Assembly (NCBI RefSeq): GCF_002022275.1
Contig: NZ_MSDF01000001.1
Coordinates: forward strand, 124,001-188,000
DNA: 64,000 bases
Direction: 5' to 3'
Source: Pseudomonas fluorescens
Lineage (GTDB): Bacteria; Pseudomonadota; Gammaproteobacteria; Pseudomonadales; Pseudomonadaceae
Shown: positions 8,336 to 17,857 of the stretch, in pieces
How positions within the stretch are numbered: position 1 is the stretch's first letter
Layout: the number at the start of each line of letters is the position of its first letter
Notes under the pieces: generated by a model
Seen by the model: the letters and a program-made list of their open reading frames with translations, nothing else
Told to the model about the DNA's origin: nothing
Databases searched by the model: none
Position numbers and translations under genes: made by a program

Positions 8336-9047
8336 TCATTCGGCGGTGTAAGCAGTTTCGTAGGTCGCGCCCGGCACCAGCTCCCCGTGACGCTTGATCA
8401 ACTCCGATATGGTGACGAAGCGAAAGCCCTTTATAGACGGGCCGAGAAGCTCAAACTGAGCCATCTCGACCGAGCACTGCGAGGTGTCGTGCGGGAACAG
8501 GATGTCGCCATACATGGCGCTCGACACGATGCGCTCGGTAATACTTGCGGCACTGGCGAAATAGCTGGACTCATCGGGATAGATGCTCCAAAGCACAATT
8601 CCCAGCCCATTAGCGCGCGAGGCGTTTGCGGCTTCAGCGTTAATTACGCCGAACGGCGTTCGCAACACATATGGCACGACACTACTCGTGCGTTCAATCA
8701 TGTGACTCGCACCTTCAATTTCCGAACGCAGTACGCCGTTGTTCACATCACTGAATCGCGCATGCGTCATCGTGTGGTTGCCGATGGCGTGCCCCTCGTT
8801 GACCATGCATTTCAGAATTGATGCATTGGGTTCGATGCTGTTACCCATGACGAAAAACCTCGCTTTCGCATCGTGTTGCTTAAGAACATTGAGCATCGCA
8901 GGCGTTGTTTGCTCGTCGGGGCCATCGTCGAACGTTAGCGCGATGAATTTCTCGTCGCTCCTGCTGGCCGCCTCGTAATTGTCCTGGGTGTGCGCGGTAC
9001 TCCCCTAGCAGCAACAGACCAAGAATTGTCGCGACCAGTTGCTTAAT
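8336..9047 (-). pseudogene. Polysaccharide deacetylase (NodB-like), frameshifted with a damaged start
   Basis: The NodB deacetylase domain is recognisable: FIALTFDDGPDEQTTP (metal-binding Asp pair), GHAIGNHTMTH (HxxxH metal ligands) and RTPFGV. The frame carrying it opens after an in-frame TAG near 9006. A signal-peptide-like stretch (KQLVATILGLLLLG) lies in another frame just upstream and joins perfectly to STAHTQDNY if one C is removed from the run of four at 9002-9005. The codon where the start should be, after an AGGAAGGG site, is ATT at 9045-9047. So the gene carries a single-base insertion and an apparent start-codon lesion. A sequencing error or slippage at the homopolymer cannot be excluded. 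Confidence 0.7.
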
Positions 9048-9145
9048 CTTTTCCCTTCCTTAAGTTCCACCGGACGCATGGTAGACTGATCTGAACTCAA
9101 CAATAATCACCAAAATTGCGTACAGGTCGTGCGGAAATACGAACA

Positions 9146-10045
9146 ATGCCCATCAATCTTAAAGACTTGAGCGACTTCGTCGTGGTCGCTCGCGCCATGG
9201 GCTTTCGCGATGGCGCGCGCGCTAGCGGCGTCAGCGCCTCCAAACTCAGCGAAGCCGTTCGCCGGCTCGAAACGCAACTCGGAGTGCGGCTGCTGCACCG
9301 GACTACACGTAGTGTGGTACTCACCGAATCAGGGCGACGTTTGCTCGAACGACTTGGCCCGGCCTTGATAGAGGTCGAGGCCTCGCTTGACGCTGTCAAC
9401 AGCGCTGGTCGCAGCCTCACCGGCACCTTGCGACTCAACGTCCCGGTCTATGCAGCGCGGCTAATACTGCCGAAAATAATTCCACACTTTCTTGCCGCGA
9501 ATCCTGGCGTTCGGATGGAAGTCACCGCCGAGAGCAGCGTCATCGATGTGCTGGAGGCGGGCTACGACGCTGGCATTCGATACGATGAACGGCTCGAACA
9601 GGACATGATTGCGGTGCCGATAGGTCCAAGCAAACAGCGCTTTGCAACGGCGGCGGCTCCCGACTATCTAGCACGGTACGGGCGACCTCGGCATCCTGGT
9701 GAGTTGCTGTCCCACGCCTGTCTGAGCAGCCGCTTTGCAGGCGGCGCGTTGGAAATCTGGGAGTTCGAGCGCAAAGGTGAAGTGGTCAAGATCACTCCCG
9801 CCGGGCCACTGATAGTGCGCGCTGGCACCACCATCGATCTCGCGGTTGATGCCGCGATAGCGGGAACGGGAATCATTTACCTCTTTGAGGATTGGCTGCG
9901 ACCCCATTTTGATAGTGGAGTGCTGGAGCCCGTTCTCGAACAATGGTGGCAGGATTTTTCCGGACCGTTCTTGTACTACTATGGCAATCGCTTGGTGCCT
10001 GCGCCTTTGAGGGCCTTTATCGACTTCATCAATGCGCAAAAATGA
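9146..10045 (+). CDS. LysR-family transcriptional regulator
   Basis: This 299-residue regulator starts at MPINLKDL. The N-terminal winged helix shows the LysR signature FRDGARASGVSASKLSEAVR followed by LETQLGVRLLHRTTRSVVLT. The remaining two thirds form the periplasmic-binding-like effector domain, with LNVPVYAARLILPKIIPHF at its start. The gene is divergent from the deacetylase/dehydrogenase operon, with about 100 bases between starts, the usual arrangement when a LysR protein controls its neighbour. A control role over the minus-strand operon is therefore inferred. The effector is unknown. No strong ribosome site is seen. Confidence 0.9.
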   Translation: MPINLKDLSDFVVVARAMGFRDGARASGVSASKLSEAVRRLETQLGVRLLHRTTRSVVLTESGRRLLERLGPALIEVEASLDAVNSAGRSLTGTLRLNVPVYAARLILPKIIPHFLAANPGVRMEVTAESSVIDVLEAGYDAGIRYDERLEQDMIAVPIGPSKQRFATAAAPDYLARYGRPRHPGELLSHACLSSRFAGGALEIWEFERKGEVVKITPAGPLIVRAGTTIDLAVDAAIAGTGIIYLFEDWLRPHFDSGVLEPVLEQWWQDFSGPFLYYYGNRLVPAPLRAFIDFINAQK

Positions 10046-10800
10046 CCAATAGGCCCGCTATCTCGAAAAATGGCAAGAGACGCCCGAATTATTCGGCGCT
10101 CTCGATGGACTGGTGCGTTTCAGCGATAACCTTTCTTGTGAAAGTGTGATCATGCGCGAGTTACGAGCCGGTCATCGGCCGCTCTTTCACAGTAATCGCT
10201 GGTTTGACTCAATTGATCCAATAAAATCTTTGTGGCGACTCCTGTGTCGATCTCGCGTGCCGCGCCGCGTTATCAGGTAAACGATGGCAGCCTCAGTAGG
10301 GAATAAAAGGTGACATCGTTGCACGACTAGCTATTCGATCACATAAATACCATGATCCACATGGCCAGCTAGCGTCTGCGCAATCAAGTCCAGACACCAA
10401 TCGGGGCTCCAGCTAACAGACGCAGCATTGGCTACAGACAGTCGAGATCTGCTAAGCAATATCCTATCAATACTCAACGTTTTTAAGTACGCCAATGCTC
10501 GTACTACTCACCTCGATTAGTTGGGCATACTAGATTCTGCTCCAAGGGTTCATAACTAATCCCATCTGCTGCGTAAGATAATTAGAGTGAATTAGTATTC
10601 TTCATTAGCAACTGGAGCGGTGTTGGCGAAGTTCGGCAAGAGCAGATACGAAGCTCGAAGACACGGTCGTTCTCGTATGACCTGACACCTGCTGCGGACG
10701 GTACCCGTAAGTAGCAGGAGGTTAAATGAACCGGTGCAGTGGTAATTTCGCTCATTTAGGCCTCAACAAAAATCGTCAATGCGCTATATTCGATCCGTCG
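10046..10800. other. Intergenic region, about 750 bases
   Basis: No supportable gene is visible between the LysR gene and the 3' end of the porin gene. A very short frame of 25 codons at 10726-10803 follows a perfect AGGAGG site, but it has no other coding support and overlaps the porin stop, so it is only noted here. Composition is irregular, consistent with decayed sequence. Confidence 0.45.
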
Positions 10801-12045
10801 CTATAGCAGTGAAATTGGATAGCTGATAATCAGCCGGTTCTCATCAAACTCGTTGGTACTGAAATCCCGCCGCAACGTGGAGTTGCGCCACTTCACATTG
10901 AGATTCTTCGCAACACCGCTTTGCACAACATAGGCCAATTCTGATTCTCGCCCCCATTCTTTGCCATCAGTGGCCGTACCGACATGGGCGTTGTCACCAC
11001 TGATATAACGCGTCATCAATGTCAGCCCTGGGACACCCTGAGCAGCAAAATCATAGTCGTAGCGCACTTGCCAGGATCGCTCTTTGGCGGCGTCATAACT
11101 GGAGTTGTAGCTGTCGTTGGCCAAGCTGGTGCCGGCGGTGCCGTTGACACGCATCCAGCCGTTATCGCCCGACATACGCTGACCACCCAGGTAGAAGGTG
11201 TGGGCGCCGATCTTCGCCGAAAGCATCGCCGACAAGGCCCGATTTTCCAGGTCGCCGGCCAAGGCCTTGCCATTTTCCTCACCGCTGAAGTAGCCGAAAT
11301 TGGCACCCAGCATCCAGCCGGCCAAGGATTGACTATGGTTCACGTTGAAGTAGCGTTGCTGGTAAATATCCGCCAGCTCCGAGTACCACACACCCACCTG
11401 GGTTTTCTTGTCATTGAACTGGTATTCAGCGCCACCAAAGTTGAAACGGTCCGAGGTCGCATCGGGGCGGCCACTCATGAACATGTCTTCCATGCTCGCA
11501 TCATTGCGCGGGCTGTTGGCGCGAAACTGGCCACCGTACAACGCCAGGCCGCTGAACTCCCTAGAAGTCACTTGCGCGCCACGAAAAGTTTGGGTAAGAG
11601 AACGGCCGTCATCGGAGCGTAGCACTGGTAAGATGGGCGCCCACTCCCCTGCCTTGATTTCCGTATCCGACACCTTGGCCTTCAACGCAATCCCAAGTCT
11701 CCCGAAGTCATCTGCCGGACGGCCATCACTGTGCACCGGAAGTAACTGGGTATTGGCCGTGCCTTTACCGCCGTCAAGCTTCACCGAGTACAAGCCCAGT
11801 ACGTCAACGCCGATACCCATGACACCTTGCGTGAAGCCTGACCGGGCATCGAGGATAAAACTTTGCGTCCACTCCTCAGCCTTAGCTTGCGGGTAGTTGA
11901 CGTGGACGAAGTTGCGGTTTAGATAGAAGTTGCGCAGGTTCAGCGACGCCGTGCTGTCATTGAGAAAGCCTTCGGCATAGCTGCTGCTGGCAGTAAAAAC
12001 CAGGTAGGTGAGCAAGACAGAATTGGAACGGCAAAGGATCTTCAT
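10801..12045 (-). CDS. OprD-family outer-membrane porin
   Basis: This 414-residue outer-membrane porin would allow uptake of small solutes such as amino acids, peptides or aromatic acids. A signal peptide ends near SSSYAEGF (about residue 24). The mature start (GFLNDSTASLNLRNFYLNRNF) is the typical OprD first strand. Internal segments WTQSFILDARSGFTQG and VGIDVLGLYSVKLDGGKGT, and the near-terminal RLIISYPISLL strand, are family hallmarks. AAGGA lies upstream of the ATG. Length fits the family (about 400-450). The gene stands alone. OprD subclass and substrate cannot be assigned from motifs. Confidence 0.93.
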   Translation of the reverse strand: MKILCRSNSVLLTYLVFTASSSYAEGFLNDSTASLNLRNFYLNRNFVHVNYPQAKAEEWTQSFILDARSGFTQGVMGIGVDVLGLYSVKLDGGKGTANTQLLPVHSDGRPADDFGRLGIALKAKVSDTEIKAGEWAPILPVLRSDDGRSLTQTFRGAQVTSREFSGLALYGGQFRANSPRNDASMEDMFMSGRPDATSDRFNFGGAEYQFNDKKTQVGVWYSELADIYQQRYFNVNHSQSLAGWMLGANFGYFSGEENGKALAGDLENRALSAMLSAKIGAHTFYLGGQRMSGDNGWMRVNGTAGTSLANDSYNSSYDAAKERSWQVRYDYDFAAQGVPGLTLMTRYISGDNAHVGTATDGKEWGRESELAYVVQSGVAKNLNVKWRNSTLRRDFSTNEFDENRLIISYPISLL

Positions 12046-13083
12046 TTTTATTATTCCTTTTATATAAAACAGCTTCCCAACGCGGACAAACGAGTATCGC
12101 TAGAGAAAGAGTTTTGATTTTAGAGTGACGAACTAATTAGTCTTCAGTGCAAGATGCCCCCTAAAAGGGACGAAGTACAATACGGCAACCCAGCGATCGG
12201 TGCGAAGTAATGACGCTTTATATTCCAAATTTAATCCAAGCTCATGATGATTAAGGTCCGCAAGGAGCCGAATGGGAGACGGGTTGTGAAAGTTCAGAAA
12301 ACATAAATCGATGAGCATCAAGCGCTCCTAAAGGAGTCAATTATTATTGGATTTGTTCAAACTGCCTTATATATGGCCCGAAAGGAAGGTACAGTTCTGC
12401 CAAACAGTCAACAGCTGAACCCATAATGACGAAGGTGTTGCGCCATGACGCGCCAAGCTCCTGCGTATCAAGCGGCAAACAAAATAAGCGACGGTGCCCC
12501 TACGCCCCGTGGAAGCAGTCATCGCTGCGTGATTGTCCATTTAGGATTCTGGCAAGTATTGGTGGCATCCTGTCTGCACAATCGACTAACGATCCCACCC
12601 CTCCATGGCTCCCAGCGATGGAAAAACACGCACGAGAGTTCTCAGCAGTAGTTGCCACACCTCCAACATACGAAAATCGCAGTTGTTACTGACTATGCCC
12701 CCCCCTTGTGCATGTACCGGATTCTGAGCTGGAAGACCGTTACATAGGTAAAACTGACCCTCCGTCCCGATTTCTCGATGCGGAGGCACTATGGAGCTCA
12801 GAGATCAGGGCGCTTACGACGTATTGTCAATTTTATTGCGTGTGCCTGCGTTAAGCTTCTTGTTCAGAGGCGAACGGCGTTGTCACTCGCTGCCTATGCT
12901 GCGAACGCTACCGATCGATGGCGACCTTTTCCCGCGTCAATTGTCGGGCTGGTAAATAGGAACAGCGAACTGCCCGTTATATCAGGCAGCAATACACCCG
13001 GTGCAGCCGATCACGGAGGGTACCAACGCGCGGGGGTTAACGGCTCAATAACCACATGAACGGTGTTTTTTAGAATACCTAAG
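12046..13083. other. Decayed region without intact gene
   Basis: About 1 kb upstream of the porin gene contains only short frames. A stretch near 12508-12555 translates to RDCPFRILASIGG, reminiscent of the HxlR-family N-terminus (CP-x-LDxIGGKW), but it breaks off at once. I see no gene, RNA or repeat that can be supported. Confidence 0.4.
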
Positions 13084-14067
13084 ATGACCACCGAAAGTTT
13101 GCGCAAGCATCCCGCGCTCAGTACACAAGACAGATAAATCGTGTGCTCAACTACATCGACGCTCACCTTGATCAACCTTTAGATGACGGGCATTTGGGCC
13201 GCCAACGCCAATTTCTCGCGTTTCCATTTTCATCGAATTTTCGCCGCATAGATGGAAGAAACGCGAAACGCTTGGCAGCTATGAGCAGAGTCCACGGCTC
13301 GAGACGGCGGCGTTCCGGCTGTCCTGTGGTAGCAATGAAACAGAGCTTGAACTCGCGTTGGCCGCCGGCTTCCATTCGGGCGAAGCGTTTGCGCGAGCCT
13401 TCAACCCCAAGTTCGGCTGCACGCTATCGGCCTGGCGCTCCACGACTCTTGAGCGGCTAAAAACTCAGGCGGCCGCGATCGGGCCGCAACCAGGCAACCA
13501 AGAGAGCAAACCTGATCAGGTCTTCGGCAATATCCATCAGGAAGACGAGCACGCGTTCAGGGAACCTGATGGTTCTCATCGGCTAACGAAAGAAATTGCC
13601 ATGGATGTATGCATTATTGATTTACCAAAATCACGTGTCGCATATCAACTTTTGATCGGTCCATATGGGCCAGCCATCGGCGAATTGCGGTGCGGTACCA
13701 TTACGCGGTGGATGCACTCAAATGGCCTCAGTGATCAAACGTGGTACGGCATAGGTTATGACGATCCCTCTCTCACGCCAGCAAGTGCCGCTATGACGGT
13801 TGCGTCGAACTACCCGCGCCTTTTGTTGCTAGCGACTAGGCGGATACTCAAACTCTGCCGCGCGGCCGTTATGCCGTAGCAAGTTTCAAAGGGAAAGTTG
13901 AGGGTTTAGCTAACGCCTGGATGTGGCTGGCTCGTGAATGGATGCCGTCCAGCGGAATGCAATGCGACGACCGGCCTTGCTTTGAGATTTTTTCTGCGAC
14001 CACAGCACTTGACGTCCACACCGGAGAGTTTAGCTGCGACATCTACATTCCAGTGCGGGCGCTGTAG
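13084..14067 (+). pseudogene. AraC-family regulator with GyrI-like C-terminal domain, multiply frameshifted
   Basis: Pieces of one protein can be followed through several frames. INRVLNYIDAHLDQPLD begins at about 13134, and AANANFSRFHFHRIFAA follows in the next frame after one extra G. FRLSCGSNETELELALAAG, AAGFHSGEAFARAFNPKFG and SAWR complete the AraC DNA-binding domain. RVAYQLLIGPYGP, WYGIGYDDP and EFSCDIYIPVRAL form the GyrI-like effector domain, ending at TAG 14065-14067. At least three frameshifts and in-frame stops separate the pieces. The intact family (Rob/SoxS-like HTH plus GyrI) is about 280-300 residues, matching the span. It is clearly a dead gene or, less likely, very poor local sequence. 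Confidence 0.75.
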
Positions 14068-14174
14068 CGTAACTCCCGTGTGCCACCTCGATTAAGGGAG
14101 TGAGCAAGCAAAAAATAACCGCCTATTTCCTTATATATGAACGCGAGGATGGACAAAATCCAAGTTTCGTGCTG

Positions 14175-15089
14175 CTACTGCCTACCGGCCTTGATGTTCA
14201 TAACATTTTTCCTAGGCGGCTCGCCAAACAGCCGTTTGTATTCTCGACCAAATTGATTGGCACTTTCATAACCGACCATTAAGGCAGCTTGGATGACATC
14301 ATAATTTTCAACGAGCATCAGGCGTTGAGCCTCATCTAACCGCAGACGCTTTTGATACTGCAGGGGGCTGAGTGTTGTTATTTTCTTAAAGTATTTATAC
14401 AAAGTAGAAGGTGCCATATTAAGCTTTGCGGCTAATTTGTCTACCTGCAGCGTTTCCCGATAATTTTCCCGCAGCCACATAATCGCCTGGTTGATGTTAT
14501 AACCTTGCGAACCCACCGTATTCAAAAATCGAAGCTGATGTCCAAAGGGTGTTGTCAGCAGTCGGAAGTGTATTTCTTGATATATCAAAGCGCCCAGCGC
14601 CTCCGCCTGCTCTGGTTTATCGAGTAGTTCAAGCATCCGTAAAACGGCATCAAGCAATTCCGGGCTGAGCTCTTGCACCGCAGCTCCAACTGCCGTGTCA
14701 AGATTATACTCCACGGACTGTGGAGTTTTCGCCGCCAACGCAGCTATCAAGCGTCTGTCCAAGTCCAGGGAAATTGACAAGTAAGGTGTTTCCGGGGTCG
14801 CTTCCAAGAGACAGCTGGTGACGGGCATGTTCACACCGGAGATAAAACACGTGTACTCCCCGAATGAAAAATCCTTGATTCCAATACGAACCCACTTCTT
14901 TCCCTGTACTGCGACGATGAGTATGGGATTGTAGAAGTGCAGATTTGCCGTGTCTGAATGGTCATAGCGGTGCAGCGTAAAACCCTCTATAGACGTGGAA
15001 AACCGGCCCGCCTCAGGGAGAAGGCCAAGCAGTATGTCCCTGAGCGCCACACGACCATCTTCAACTGCAAAACGATAGTTCTTCACCAA
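14175..15089 (-). CDS. AraC-family transcriptional regulator, YqhC-like
   Basis: This 304-residue regulator has an N-terminal AraC_N cupin domain (HFYNPILIVAVQGKKWVRIG, EYTCFISGVNMPVTS) and a C-terminal double helix-turn-helix (LAAKLNMAPSTLYKYFKKIT and QAALMVGYESANQFGREYKR). The layout is that of the YqhC group, which controls aldehyde reductase genes. Translation may start at TTG 15089 or GTG 15086; a strong GGGAGG lies 6-9 bases upstream. The gene is intact although flanked by pseudogenes. It is divergent from the broken ridA-like gene, a possible former target. Codon use is more AT-rich than the core genes, suggesting acquisition. Confidence 0.88.
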   Translation of the reverse strand: MVKNYRFAVEDGRVALRDILLGLLPEAGRFSTSIEGFTLHRYDHSDTANLHFYNPILIVAVQGKKWVRIGIKDFSFGEYTCFISGVNMPVTSCLLEATPETPYLSISLDLDRRLIAALAAKTPQSVEYNLDTAVGAAVQELSPELLDAVLRMLELLDKPEQAEALGALIYQEIHFRLLTTPFGHQLRFLNTVGSQGYNINQAIMWLRENYRETLQVDKLAAKLNMAPSTLYKYFKKITTLSPLQYQKRLRLDEAQRLMLVENYDVIQAALMVGYESANQFGREYKRLFGEPPRKNVMNIKAGRQ

Positions 15090-15345
15090 CTATTACCTCC
15101 CGTGCCTGAATGTTGGGGTATGGCCGACACTTACACGCTGCCAGAGCAAATTATGATACACGCGGCAAACGCAGAATATTGGAAATATTCAACGCGTAGA
15201 GAATCAGGCAGCAACCATATAGAAACATGACTATTGTCTTTTGGCAGCTTCTGAGAGTATAGCCAGCTCGGGCGACTCCTGACTAAGCACTTGATTTCAG
15301 ATGCTTCAGGATTACTCATTCACTGATAAAGTTGGACGCACTAAT

Positions 15346-15731
15346 ATGCCGAGTAATAATATCGAACGTAAAACTTACACAGCACTTCCTCCTACCGTAG
15401 GGCCCTACTCGCATTCAGTGAGAAATGGCAATGCGTTATATCTGTCAGGCTTCACGGCATTCGGGACTGAGGCCCAAGGGCAGAGCCTTGAAAAACAGAC
15501 CAATGCTATTTTTGAGCAAATTAAAACCGTTGCCGTTGAGGAAGGCATCGACATGTCTTCACTCTTGAAAAAGTGACTATATTTATTACCGATTTTAGAG
15601 AGGCTGGCGAACTGTGCAAAGTGCTCGTACAGCACTATAATGGGCATTTTCCTGCCAGCTCCCTGGTCGAGGTTTCGAAGTTGTTTTCCCCGGAGCTGAA
15701 TATCGAAATTGAAGCTATTTTTGGGGTGTAA
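15346..15731 (+). pseudogene. RidA-family (YjgF/YER057c/UK114) protein, frameshifted
   Basis: The first 76 codons from ATG 15346 encode a RidA-like N-terminus (TVGPYSHSVRNGNALYLSG, QTNAIFEQIKTV). At 15571-15576 the frame hits TGA within TTGAAAAAGTGA. Restoring one A to this run continues the protein as VTIFITDFREAGELCKVLVQ and HFPASSLVEVSKLFSPE, ending at TAA 15729-15731. RidA proteins deaminate reactive enamine/imine intermediates and are about 125 residues long, which the restored frame matches. The C-terminal part lacks the canonical Arg of the RidA active site (family P-ARSTVEV reads PASSLVEV). A single-base deletion in a homopolymer could also be a sequencing error. Confidence 0.75.
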
Positions 15732-16046
15732 CTGGCGGTTGGTGGTCTGACCTCTATTTTAACGCCAGCTGTCCGGCAGCGTTCGGCCGATGCTGTTGAA
15801 AAAGTAGCACCCCTATCTGACCTTCGGCAAAAACTCAGCATTGACCGGCGAGGGATCAAACAGCAGGATGGCACAGTTATCTAGTGGGCAACCTGGAAGG
15901 GAAAGACCATCACCGATGTGACCAATGCACACGGTGTATCCCCTGTTTCAGTCTGCTCATTCGTTACCCATTGGGAAGATACATCCGCCCGCACGCAATA
16001 GTGCTTTCACCCCTACGATCAACTGCATGAACTTTGGCTCAACTGC
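15732..16046. other. Short non-coding or decayed stretch
   Basis: About 315 bases between two pseudogenes. No frame has recognisable domain content. It is probably decayed coding DNA. Confidence 0.4.
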
Positions 16047-16404
16047 TCAAAGAGCTTCGAGCCCCGGGCGCACTTGCGATTGCGAATCGTGCTTGGCGCT
16101 CCACAAGACGATGTGTAGCAGCATCGGAATGAGGTCTATGCCATTGTCAACCGATAAAAGTCCTTGCGCCGGTCATCGGGGTTGGGCTCCTTCGAAAGAG
16201 TTCCTTGCTCCTCGAGAGAGGCAAGGCGAGAAGCCAGGACGTTGGTTACGATTCCCTCTTCCAATTTAAGGAATTGGCCGTAGGTCTTTTTCCAGTACAT
16301 ACGATGTCGCGGATGATCAGCAGAGACCACCGATCGCCGAATACCTCCACGCTATAATTCAATACGCAGCTAGACCGAAAGACCTCTCTACGTGTCGTTT
16401 TCAT
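16047..16404 (-). pseudogene. HxlR-family transcriptional regulator, frameshifted twice
   Basis: An ATG at 16402-16404 opens MKTTRREVFRSSC, leading into SVEVFGDRWSLLIIRDI, the N-terminal HxlR winged-helix signature (C, then GDRWSLLIIRD). Near 16290 the frame shifts, and the next frame carries KKTYGQFLKLEEGIVTNVLA and NPDDRRKDFYRLT. A second shift near 16140 leads to GIDLIPMLLHIVLWSAKHD and a stop at 16047-16049. Together the pieces make a complete HxlR-type regulator of about 118 residues. HxlR proteins respond to aldehydes, quinones or disulfide stress. It is divergent from the broken epimerase fragment. Confidence 0.72.
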
Positions 16405-16544
16405 GGCCGAATTTTAGCATTATTTGCAAAACGAGTAAAAAATCGGCCTTTAACTTGTATTTAGCAAGTGAAAAGCTTGGCACGACGTCCACACCGAGCG
16501 CAGTCGTCGAGTTGCTCGACGCTATGCCCATGAAAGTTCAGCAT

Positions 16545-16951
16545 ATGAACACTATCAGCATCATCGGCTCGGGTGCCGTGCCCGCGGCTATCCTGGAGAC
16601 GGCAAGAACCGCTGGCCCGCTGCGCAACTCCGCGATCGTGCATCTCTGCTACGACGGGCGTTCGGGAAGGGGCCCGCAGACAAAACTTGGCACGCGATCG
16701 GCGACGAGAGAATCCCTTTCCGCAAGATCGCCGAGGTTATAGCCGCTCGCCTGGGAATACCCGTCGTGAGCATCCCCGCGGACGAATTGAGGCTGCCGGG
16801 CTACTTTGGGTTTTTGGCGGCAGTGGCCACGCTAGCCTTCCTCACATCGAACGCCATCACCCGCCAGGCTTTTGGCGGGAACCCAGTTCAGCCCGGTCTG
16901 AACGAGAACGTCGACAACGGCCATTACTTTGCGCCGACTGACTTGAGTTAA
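16545..16951 (+). pseudogene. Chimeric remnant: F420/NADP-reductase-like start fused to the C-terminus of an epimerase-like SDR
   Basis: The stretch from ATG 16545 reads MNTISIIGSGAVPAAI, a Rossmann start like NADPH-dependent F420 reductases. Homology then changes: another frame gives GDGKNRWPA, and from 16680 onwards WHAIGDERIPFRKIAEVIA, LGIPVVSIPADE, and LTSNAITRQAFGGNPVQPGL ending NGHYF, typical of the C-terminal half of NAD-dependent epimerase-like SDRs of about 290 residues. At least one frameshift lies between. The fragment precedes, on the same strand, an N-terminal fragment of the same type of SDR. It is non-functional as it stands. Confidence 0.6.
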
Positions 16952-17006
16952 CGGCGGGGCGCTGGGTCGCAACTGCGTCCGCCTATTTTCCGAACCCCCA
17001 TCACCC

Positions 17007-17430
17007 ATGAGGAGCACGTATATACACGTTTTTGTTACCGGTGGCATCGGCCATTCCGGTCCGTACATCATCTCCGATCTTATCGCCGCTGGCCATGAGG
17101 TCACTGCCCTGGCTCGGTCCGACAAGGGCGCGGCGGTGGCAACTGCGCTCGGCGTCAAGGTAAGTCGCGGCAACCTCGCGGACCTCGACGGCTCATGGAG
17201 GGGGCCGCTGCCTCGGACGGCGTCAATCACCTCGCGCACCGGCAGGACCTGATTCCAACCGGCGGGATCAACGCCGTTGTGGCCGCGGAGCTTTATATTA
17301 TGCTCGCCTATTGCGAGATACTGGCCAGAAGCGCAAAGCCGCTGGTCGTATTGGTCTCGACTAAACGAATGGTGAGGATCAATTACACAGAATGGATGCC
17401 GCCCCGAGTCGATATGTTGTCTCTTGAGTC
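17007..17430 (+). pseudogene. N-terminal half of an epimerase-like SDR, frameshifted
   Basis: The frame from 17007 encodes HVFVTGGIGHSGPYIISDLI and AGHEVTALARSDKGAAVATA, then RGNLADLDG. This is the N-terminal Rossmann part of extended SDRs (V-F-V-T-G-x-x-G-x-x-G; here GGIGHSG). Near 17195 the frame shifts to MEGAAASDGVNHLAH, which continues the family pattern, and then degenerates. The second half of the protein is missing downstream, while a C-terminal fragment lies just upstream (16680-16951). This suggests rearrangement of one gene or decay of a tandem pair. Confidence 0.6.
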
Positions 17431-17857
17431 GTGAAAGGAAACATTGACCTTTTGGTGCCACGTACACTAAACAGCTAACCTCAATTCAGCGCCCCCGCAA
17501 GATTCCGTGCCTTCTGAACCTTTCCTACCTGTGTCGTGTCATGCCCAACTGTTGAAGCCTAGGCGCCGTATACTGAGGCTTTAGCCTGGCGTACCCACTT
17601 CGCTGGCTGAGGCTCGGGCTTTTTCCTTGCATGTGTCTTGTGCTAGCTGACCGGCGATAAGCGCAGTTGCATTAACTGCTGCTCCAGTGTGTCGCCACGC
17701 GCCAGCTCTGTGGCGGCGTTTTGCAGTGTTTGAAGCTAAAACGCCTGATTGGTCGAGCAGTACTGTGGATCTCGAAAATCGGCGCGCACTACTCGACCAC
17801 CATGGGATAGCTATATACCTAACCTTGGACACACTCTTGCTTTGCGGTAAACCAGGA
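17431..17857. other. Region with an unidentified coding-like remnant
   Basis: Most of this stretch shows nothing. On the minus strand, about 17643-17735 reads LQTLQNAATELARGDTLEQQ followed shortly by a stop at 17643-17645, a regular amphipathic helix that looks like the end of a real protein. Its upstream part (VLLDQSGVLA, up to about 17770) lies in another frame, so one base is lost or gained. I do not recognise the family. Confidence 0.4.

Noticed and set aside
10726..10803. A 25-codon frame with a perfect AGGAGG before its ATG
   Set aside because: The frame is very short, has no recognisable feature and overlaps the porin stop; I could not support it as a gene.
12763..12773. An 11-base match to the 3' end of tRNA-Pro (CTCCGTCCCGA), considered as a possible attachment-site copy
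   Set aside because: Too short, in opposite orientation to that expected for a direct repeat, and the flanks do not continue the tRNA sequence.
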